Shown: piece after piece, positions 57,782-64,000 of the stretch
Layout of the letters: each line of letters opens with the position of its first letter
How positions within the stretch are numbered: position 1 is the stretch's first letter
NCBI RefSeq assembly: GCF_003254665.1
Contig: NZ_QHGY01000001.1
Location: forward strand, 1,054,001-1,118,000
Direction: 5' to 3'
From: Billgrantia lactosivorans
GTDB taxonomy: Bacteria > Pseudomonadota > Gammaproteobacteria > Pseudomonadales > Halomonadaceae
DNA length: 64,000 nt
Notes under the pieces: model-generated
Seen by the model: the letters and a program-made list of their open reading frames with translations, nothing else
The model's database searches: none
What the model was told of the DNA's origin: nothing
Program-made: the position numbers and the translations under genes

Positions 57782-58129
57782 TCAGGCTCCCCACAGAACG
57801 GTAATGCCCCAGACCAGAAACACGAACACGGCCAGGATGATGACGACCTGGGCACCGAGGCGCACGGGCGTGGACTTGAGGTAGTCGGTGGTCACGGTCC
57901 ACAGGCCGATCCAGGCGTGCGCGGCGAGAGAGATGAAGGCCAGCAGGGAGAAGATGCGCATCCAGGTCTGGGCAAAGAGCTGGCTCCAGGTGACGTAGTC
58001 GAGCCCGGGATTGAACAGCAGGTACGCGACGATGAAGACCGTATAGAGCGCCAGGATGATGGCCGAGACCCGCTGGATCAGCCAGTCGGAGAGGCCGCTG
58101 CGACCCAGATTGGTGATGTTGGTTACCAT
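57782..58129 (-). CDS. sdhD: Succinate dehydrogenase membrane anchor SdhD
   Basis: 115 aa, three helices: SAIILALYTVFIVAYLLF, a second with the haem-ligand-type His (FISLAAHAWIGLWTVTTDYL, ~69-88) and VVIILAVFVFLVWGITVLWG. The ubiquinone-site region near DWLIQRVSA is typical. Overlaps sdhC by 7 bp. Confidence 0.94.
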   Translation of the reverse strand: MVTNITNLGRSGLSDWLIQRVSAIILALYTVFIVAYLLFNPGLDYVTWSQLFAQTWMRIFSLLAFISLAAHAWIGLWTVTTDYLKSTPVRLGAQVVIILAVFVFLVWGITVLWGA

Positions 58130-58500
58130 ACCCAGACTCCCGCCAGAATGATCAGGACGGCACTCAGGACCACGGTGGCCTGTGCCTTCTTGACGCCCCC
58201 TTCAAGGGTCACGCCATAACCGGCATCCATCAGCATATGCTTGATGCCAGCCACGAAGTGAAAGGCCAGGGCCGACAGCAGGCCCCAGGCGATCAGCTTC
58301 GCCAGGATATTGTTGGCCAGGGCATCCTTGACGGCCGCAAACCCCGCGGGGGAAGACAGCGACTTGTCGAGGGCCCAGAAGGCGAAGACGAGACCAACGA
58401 ACAGGATTACGCCGGTGATGCGGTGGGCGATCGACGTCAAGGCGGGAAGCGGGAAGTGGATCGTGGTGAGATCTAGGTTGACGGGTCGTTTGCTATTCAC
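58123..58500 (-). CDS. sdhC: Succinate dehydrogenase cytochrome b556 subunit SdhC
   Basis: 125 aa from a GTG at 58500; the product VNSKRPVNLDLTTIHFPLPA matches SdhC N-termini, so this start is preferred over a longer reading with no homology. The Ser/Arg quinone-site helix SIAHRITGVILFVGLVFAFW and the haem His in HFVAGIKHMLMDAGYG are visible, with three helices in all. First gene of sdhCDAB, divergent from gltA. Confidence 0.92.
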   Translation of the reverse strand: MNSKRPVNLDLTTIHFPLPALTSIAHRITGVILFVGLVFAFWALDKSLSSPAGFAAVKDALANNILAKLIAWGLLSALAFHFVAGIKHMLMDAGYGVTLEGGVKKAQATVVLSAVLIILAGVWVW

Positions 58501-58795
58501 GGCTCTATACACACTCTCTTGGCTCGCTCTACATCCGATGGGACCAGGCTCGAGCGGGCGGTGGTTTGAGGTAGGGGGCTCGCCGCTGCCGGACGGGCAT
58601 GACAACGAGTACCTGCCAGTCGCGCGGAGTGGATTATAGGGACATGAATCCCTAGTGACAAATGCCCGCCGCCCCGACTCGACCATGGTACAAGCCTGCC
58701 GGCGCGCGCATGACGACCGCCGCGCGGGCTGCTGACGGCAGGCCGGCCGCCGGCGAGGCCTCCCGGTGGTGCAGAGCACCATTTTTCAGCCAGAT

Positions 58796-58823
58796 ATTAT
58801 ACAAAACAAAAGACTTTGCATAA
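58796..58823 (-). promoter_or_regulatory. Candidate promoter of sdhCDAB
   Basis: A perfect reverse-strand TATAAT (58801-58796) lies in an AT-rich patch; the best -35 at 16 bp is TTATGC (weak). It predicts a ~290-nt leader before sdhC. Confidence 0.35.
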
Positions 58824-58845
58824 GTAGCAGGTCTCTTTGGCCCAA

Positions 58846-58873
58846 TTGACAATCCCGGGAACGCTTCTATAGT
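58846..58873 (+). promoter_or_regulatory. Sigma-70 promoter of gltA
   Basis: Perfect TTGACA (58846-58851), 16-bp spacer, TATAGT (58868-58873), about 88 bp before the gltA start. The best promoter in the window. The rest of the 460-bp gltA/sdhC spacer holds no gene. Confidence 0.8.
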
Positions 58874-58960
58874 GGGCGAACCTTTTTCGCGGGCCAGCGC
58901 TTCAACAGGGTTTGCGAAAGAATGAGTTAACGTTCTATTCGACTTCGAGAGGAGGCCAGA

Positions 58961-60244
<1,284 letters not shown>

Positions 60245-60284
60245 TCCGGCAGGCCGCGGCCCTGCCGCAGCGCCACCCCTCGCA

Positions 60285-60316
60285 GAGAGCCGCCCCCCCG
60301 GGCGGCTCTCCGCTTT
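60285..60316 (+). terminator. Terminator of gltA
   Basis: GAGAGCCGCC / GGCGGCTCTC stem (60285-60294, 60301-60310) with a C-rich loop, then CCGCTTTT. Confidence 0.75.
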
Positions 60317-60343
60317 TCGTCAGCATGACAGGAGGAGTCTCCG

Positions 60344-61234
60344 ATGAGCCAGAGCATTTCCACCGTCGCCTTCATCGGCCTGGGCGTGATGGGCTACCCC
60401 ATGGCCGGCCACCTGGCCCGGGCCGGGCGCGAGGTGCGCGTCTACAACCGCACCGCCGCCAAGGCCAAGGCGTGGGTCGCCGAGTACGGCGGCAGTCACC
60501 ATGACACGCCCGAGGAGGCCGCCCGCGGCGCCGACCTGGTGCTGGTCTGCGTGGGCAACGACGACGACGTCCGGCAGGTCACGCTGGGCGAACGGGGCGC
60601 CCTCTCGGCCATGCGCGCCGGCAGCCTGCTGGTCGACCATACCACCGCCTCGGCCGACCTCGCCGAACAGCTCGATGCGGCCTGCCGCGAACGCGACATC
60701 GGCTTCGTCGACGCCCCGGTCTCGGGCGGCCAGCAGGGCGCCGAGAATGGCGCCCTGACGATCATGTGCGGTGGCGAACAGGCCGATTTCGAGCGCACCG
60801 AGCCCGTGCTGGCCCACTATGCCCGCGCCGTCAGCCTGATGGGACCGGCCGGCAGCGGCCAGTTGACCAAGATGGTCAACCAGATCTGCATCGCCGGGCT
60901 GGTCCAGGGCCTGGCCGAGGGCCTGCACTTCGCCGAACAGGCCGGCCTCGACCCGCAGCGCGTGGTCGACGTCATCTCCAAGGGAGCCGCCGGCTCGTGG
61001 CAGATGGAGAACCGCCACAAGACCATGATCGCCGACGAGTACGAGCACGGCTTCGCCGTCAACTGGATGCGCAAGGACCTGGGCATCTGCCTCGAGCAGG
61101 CGCGCCGCCTCCAGGCCCGCCTGCCCGTCACCGCGCTCGTCGACCAGTTCTACGGCGATGTCCAGGTGATGGGCGGGGGCCGCTGGGACACCTCCTCCCT
61201 GCTGCGCCGCCTGCGTGCGCTCGGGCGCGACTAG
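60344..61234 (+). CDS. NAD(P)-dependent oxidoreductase, 3-hydroxyisobutyrate dehydrogenase family
   Basis: 296 aa. Rossmann motif FIGLGVMGYPMAGHLARAG (residues ~9-27), substrate-site DAPVSGGQQGAENG (~124-137) and the catalytic Lys in GQLTKMVNQICIAG (~175). The family also includes tartronate semialdehyde and beta-hydroxyacid dehydrogenases, and the specific substrate cannot be told. The neighbours (gltA upstream, tRNAs downstream) give no pathway hint. AGGAGG precedes the ATG. Confidence 0.9.
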   Translation: MSQSISTVAFIGLGVMGYPMAGHLARAGREVRVYNRTAAKAKAWVAEYGGSHHDTPEEAARGADLVLVCVGNDDDVRQVTLGERGALSAMRAGSLLVDHTTASADLAEQLDAACRERDIGFVDAPVSGGQQGAENGALTIMCGGEQADFERTEPVLAHYARAVSLMGPAGSGQLTKMVNQICIAGLVQGLAEGLHFAEQAGLDPQRVVDVISKGAAGSWQMENRHKTMIADEYEHGFAVNWMRKDLGICLEQARRLQARLPVTALVDQFYGDVQVMGGGRWDTSSLLRRLRALGRD

Positions 61235-61733
61235 CGGCTCACGGAGCCGGCACGCCGAGGGGTGTCCCCTAACCGCGACACCCCCTCAGCGAAAAGTACC
61301 AGAAAAGTACCAGCACGCTCTTGACAGCCCACACTTTACACGGAGCGAATCCCGGCTCTCGAGCGCCCTGAACGTTTTCCACACATTCTGTGGATAACCC
61401 TGTTCACAACCGCAAGAAAACGGCATCAAATCGGCATGAGAAGGGGGTTGGCGTTAGATTGATCACTTTTTGATCAATCTTAACTTATTGAACTACAAGG
61501 TTTTTTGCGAATGCACACTGAAAAGCGGCCGTTTCGGCGGATGACGCACAGGAGCATGGTCGAGACACTGCACAAGTGGACAAGTCAAGCCCAAAACGCA
61601 GTAAAAATAGGCGCTTCAATGGACTTTTCACGTAGCGGGAGCCTGCCGCGGACGATGCGCGCGGCAGCATCACCCGAGACGGCTCGGGTGTCGCAAAAGA
61701 GATACAGACAGGAGTACGCTGCGGAAATCGAAG
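61235..61733. other. Gene-free region with DnaA box and repeats
   Basis: 499 bp without a credible gene. It holds an 8-bp stem GGGGTGTC / GACACCCC (61259-61284), probably ending the upstream gene, and an 11-bp tandem repeat GAAAAGTACCA twice (61291-61312). Next are a reverse-strand perfect DnaA box TTATCCACA (61389-61397) with a one-mismatch copy TTTTCCACA (61375-61383), and a perfect 10-bp palindrome AGATTGATCA / TGATCAATCT (61456-61480) with two GATC sites. Two small GC-rich stems (near 61653-61674 and 61671-61690) lie after the tRNA-Glu 3' end and may terminate the gltX-tRNA transcript. An open frame at 61505-61774 runs into the tRNA and is not counted as a gene. Confidence 0.65.
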
Positions 61734-61809
61734 TGGCGTCCCATAGGGGGTTCGAACCCCTGTTCCCGCCGTGAAAGGGCGGTGTCCTGGACCACTAGAC
61801 GAATGGGAC
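61734..61809 (-). tRNA. tRNA-Glu (anticodon UUC)
   Basis: 76 nt including an encoded CCA. Acceptor stem GTCCCAT / ATGGGAC, discriminator G, TTCGA T-loop (GGGTTCGAACCCC) and anticodon arm CCGCCCTTTCACGGCGG with anticodon TTC. Decodes GAA/GAG. It is also a substrate of MnmA (s2U34) and of GltX encoded nearby. Confidence 0.95.
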
Positions 61810-61840
61810 GCAACGCCTTCATGCACTGGCACGCCGCACT

Positions 61841-61916
61841 TGGTGGAGCCTAGCGGGATCGAACCGCTGACCTCGACACTGCCAGTGTCGCGCTCTCCCA
61901 GCTGAGCTAAGGCCCC
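61841..61916 (-). tRNA. tRNA-Ala (anticodon GGC)
   Basis: 76 nt with encoded CCA. Acceptor GGGGCCT / AGGCTCC contains the G3-U70 pair that is the alanine identity element. The anticodon arm CGACACTGGCAGTGTCG carries GGC, decoding GCC. It lies 31 bp upstream of tRNA-Glu on the same strand, downstream of gltX. Confidence 0.95.
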
Positions 61917-62038
61917 ACGTGCGTGCCTTGAAGACGGGGCGTAGGTTACTGATTCACCCCATCTTCGTCAACACTTTCCTTCCCTTCTCTTCAAGGGGCG
62001 AAGCGCCGCGACTCCTTCTTCAGGCGGCGCAGCCCGAC

Positions 62039-63517
62039 TTACAGCTCCCTGTACTCCTTCTCGAAGCGCTTGGCCTGCTTCTTGGAGACTCCGCCGAGCA
62101 CGTCGATGGCATGGCGCAGCCGTGCCCGGGTCACGTCGGAACCGAGGATCGCCATGGCATCCATGACCGAGGTGCTGGCCGTGGAACCGGTCACGGCGAT
62201 GAACACCGGCGCCAGGAAGTCCTTCATCTTGAGGCCGAAATGGCCCGCCAACGCCTTGACCTCGGCGAGCAGCGTCTCCTTGTGCCAGGCAGGCACCGCC
62301 TCGAAGCGCCACACCAGGAACTGCAACAGCTTGAGCAGCTCCTCGCGGTCCAGCTTGACGGCCTCGAAATCCTCTTCGCGAATCGCGGGCACCCCGCCGA
62401 AGAAATGGCCGGCCAGCGGCGCCACCTGGGACAGCGTCTCTACCCGGGTACGCACCTGGGGCAGGATCTGGCCGACATACTTCTCATTGAACGCCCACTC
62501 CTTCAACGCCTCGAGGAAGGCCCGGTCGTCGAGGTCCTCACGGATATAGAGGCCGTTGAGCCAGGTCAGCTTCTCCAGGTCGAAGACCGGGCCGCCCAGC
62601 GACACCCGCTGGATGTCGAAGTGGGCCATCATCTCGTCGAGGCTGAACTTCTCGCGCTCGTCGGGCATCGACCAGCCCATCCGCCCCAGGTAGTTGATCA
62701 CCGCCTGGGGCAGGAAGCCCATGCGCCGGTAGTAGTTGATGGAGGTCGGGTTCTTGCGCTTGGAGAGCTTCGACTTGTCGGGATTGCGCAGAAGGGGCAT
62801 GTGGCACAGTACCGGCATGTCCCAGCCGAAGTACTCGTAGAGCAGCTGGTGCTTGGGCGCCGAGTTGATCCACTCCTCCCCGCGCAGCACGTGGGTAATG
62901 CCCATCAGATGATCGTCCACCACGTTGGCCAGATGGTAGGTGGGCATGCCGTCGGACTTGAGCAGCACCTGGGCGTCCACCTGCGCCCAGTCGACCTCGA
63001 TGGGGCCCCGCAGCATGTCGTCGATCACGCAGGTACCGCTGGTGGGCACCTTCATGCGTACCACGTAGGGCCAGCCTTCACGCTCACGCCGGGCTGCCTC
63101 CCCCTCCGGCAGCGCCAGGTCCGAGGGCTTGAGCGCCAGGTGCAGGCCGGAGGCCTTGCGCGCCTCGCGCAGCTCGTCGAGCTCCTCGCTGGTGCGGTAG
63201 CACTTGAAGGCATGCCCCGCCTCGATCAGCTGCCGGGCGTACTGGGCGTAGATATCGCCACGCTCGCTCTGCCGATAGGGGCCGTGCGGGCCACCCACGT
63301 CGGGCCCCTCGTCCCACTCGAGCCCCAGCCAGCGCAGCGAGTCGAGGATCATCTGCTCGGACTCCTGCGTGGAACGCACCCGGTCCGTGTCTTCGATGCG
63401 CAGGATGAACTGCCCGCCGTGCTGCCTCGCAAAGCAGAGATTGAACAACGCGATGTAGGCAGTTCCAACGTGCGGGTCGCCGGTGGGTGACGGCGCAATG
63501 CGAGTACGTACAGTCAT
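62039..63517 (-). CDS. gltX: Glutamyl-tRNA synthetase
   Basis: 492 aa class I synthetase. HIGH-like motif [17 protein letters not shown] (residues ~8-24; the second His position is His, the first is Pro-Asp-type as in many GltX), KMSKS-like motif [12 protein letters not shown] (~248). The zinc-site cysteines of E. coli GltX are not obvious. Glutamate specificity is supported by [14 protein letters not shown]. Transcribed towards tRNA-Ala and tRNA-Glu(UUC), so the enzyme and one of its tRNAs are probably on one transcript. Confidence 0.96.
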   Translation of the reverse strand: MTVRTRIAPSPTGDPHVGTAYIALFNLCFARQHGGQFILRIEDTDRVRSTQESEQMILDSLRWLGLEWDEGPDVGGPHGPYRQSERGDIYAQYARQLIEAGHAFKCYRTSEELDELREARKASGLHLALKPSDLALPEGEAARREREGWPYVVRMKVPTSGTCVIDDMLRGPIEVDWAQVDAQVLLKSDGMPTYHLANVVDDHLMGITHVLRGEEWINSAPKHQLLYEYFGWDMPVLCHMPLLRNPDKSKLSKRKNPTSINYYRRMGFLPQAVINYLGRMGWSMPDEREKFSLDEMMAHFDIQRVSLGGPVFDLEKLTWLNGLYIREDLDDRAFLEALKEWAFNEKYVGQILPQVRTRVETLSQVAPLAGHFFGGVPAIREEDFEAVKLDREELLKLLQFLVWRFEAVPAWHKETLLAEVKALAGHFGLKMKDFLAPVFIAVTGSTASTSVMDAMAILGSDVTRARLRHAIDVLGGVSKKQAKRFEKEYREL

Positions 63518-63554
63518 GTCGTCCTATATCCAGTCGGGGTATGCATAGGGCGGC

Positions 63555-63583
63555 ATTATACGCACCTGGCTCGGCGCAGACAG
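63555..63583 (-). promoter_or_regulatory. Candidate sigma-70 promoter of gltX
   Basis: Reverse strand CTGTCT (63583-63578), 17-bp spacer, perfect TATAAT (63560-63555), 38 bp before the gltX start. Confidence 0.6.
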
Positions 63584-63629
63584 CCGCGCCAGCGCTTGGC
63601 TCGCGACAGGCGATGTGTCCCGACAGGCA

Positions 63630-63642
63630 TAGAATGATTCTA
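63630..63642. repeat. Palindrome between gltX and the XRE regulator gene
   Basis: TAGAATGATTCTA is a perfect palindrome around a central G in the 250-bp divergent spacer, followed by an AT-rich tract with TAAATTT twice (near 63676 and 63698). It could be an operator. No known box fits exactly. Confidence 0.45.
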
Positions 63643-63767
63643 ATTTTCTGATGCAAGGCACTGACAAAGAAAAGTAAATTTATCGTTGAAGCGTTAAATT
63701 TGCACAGTTAACACAGATCATTGACTATCGCCCTACTTCGGTACCAACAGTCGCCAGGTTGATTGAA

Positions 63768-64000
63768 ATGGATGCATTGGGTGAAAGAATCAAGCACTTA
63801 CGATTGCAGGCAAACCTGAACAAGGCCGCGCTGGCAAGGAAGGTGGGGGTTTCCGATGTCACGATCTCGTACTGGGAGTCGGGTGCCATCAAGCAGATCG
63901 GCCACGAGAGGCTGGTGGCACTGGCAGACGCCCTCGGCTGTTCGCTGGCCCAGCTGCTCGAAGGCGAGGCAAGGTTGACACCGGCACCGCTCTACCTGCG
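63768..64000 (+). CDS. XRE-family helix-turn-helix regulator, N-terminal part
   Basis: Partial; runs off the window end after ~77 codons. The product starts MDALGERIKHLRLQANLNKA and shows a Cro/CI-type HTH (ALARKVGVSDVTISYWESG, recognition helix VSDVTISYWE) followed by LVALADALGCSLAQLLEGE. Divergent from gltX. Such genes may be housekeeping or phage repressor-like; the C-terminal part needed to tell is outside the window. An AT-rich upstream region contrasts with the GC-rich surroundings. Confidence 0.85.
   Translation, partial: MDALGERIKHLRLQANLNKAALARKVGVSDVTISYWESGAIKQIGHERLVALADALGCSLAQLLEGEARLTPAPLYL

Noticed and set aside
55943-58219. 758-codon open frame antisense to sdhA/sdhD
   Set aside because: Codon-position artefact of GC-rich sequence, no domain.
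61389-61480. Chromosomal origin
   Set aside because: Only one perfect and one near-perfect DnaA box, no dnaA, dnaN, gyrB, rpmH or gidA nearby.
61505-61774. 89-codon open frame next to tRNA-Glu
   Set aside because: Its last residues (SHRGFEPLFPP) are the typical translation of a tRNA 3' half; no ribosome site and no conserved domain.

Overview
The window is GC-rich, densely packed chromosomal DNA from a gammaproteobacterium. The gene content best fits a Halomonadaceae member (Halomonas or a close relative). Signs for this are the mnmA-hflD-purB order, a Pseudomonas-type isocitrate lyase, a gltA / sdhCDAB-sucAB-lpd-sucCD supercluster, an HPII-type catalase and very GC-rich third codon positions. 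Taxonomy is inferred from protein resemblance only. No IS element, CRISPR array or rRNA was seen. The high GC creates many long antisense open frames that were discarded.

Layout. 1-1.1 kb: the start of an RND efflux adaptor gene and its TetR regulator, each preceded by an almost identical 20-bp palindrome. 1.2-6.7 kb: a forward housekeeping run (mnmA, hflD, purB, a PduO-type cob(I)alamin adenosyltransferase, the ribosomal oxygenase roxA, a GNAT acetyltransferase). 6.7-10.5 kb: aceA with an RpiR-type operator cluster, slyB, a small membrane protein, slyD. 10.5-17 kb: a CDP-alcohol phosphatidyltransferase overlapping a TVP38/TMEM64-flavoprotein fusion, periplasmic msrA, an MFS exporter with a divergent LysR regulator, and an NlpC/P60 lipoprotein. 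17-25 kb: a three-repeat DUF1266 protein, gabD-gabT for GABA catabolism, and katE. 25-30.7 kb: stress-type small membrane protein, DUF924 protein, an unlisted 59-aa membrane peptide, MFS transporter, ycjX-ycjF, universal stress protein. 30.8-37.4 kb: a glucose-type ABC importer (gtsABCD-like plus MalK-like ATPase) behind its own two-component system. 37.5-41.4 kb: HAD phosphatase, RNase II, DUF1989 protein.

41.5-46.9 kb is the most distinctive segment. A type I secretion ABC exporter and its HlyD adaptor are divergent, across an AT-rich spacer, from a 618-aa secreted protein with a predicted beta-helix, a short RTX calcium-binding block and a C-terminal domain resembling cellulose-binding CBM2. 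The gene arrangement suggests a dedicated exporter-cargo pair of unknown enzymatic activity.

46.9-60.2 kb holds most of the TCA cycle: gltA forward, and sdhCDAB, sucAB, lpdA and sucCD reverse. SucB carries two lipoyl domains instead of the single one of E. coli. 60.3-64 kb: a 3-hydroxyisobutyrate dehydrogenase-type gene, a 0.5-kb gene-free stretch with a DnaA box and several repeats, tRNA-Glu(UUC) and tRNA-Ala(GGC) downstream of gltX, and the start of an XRE-family regulator that runs off the end.
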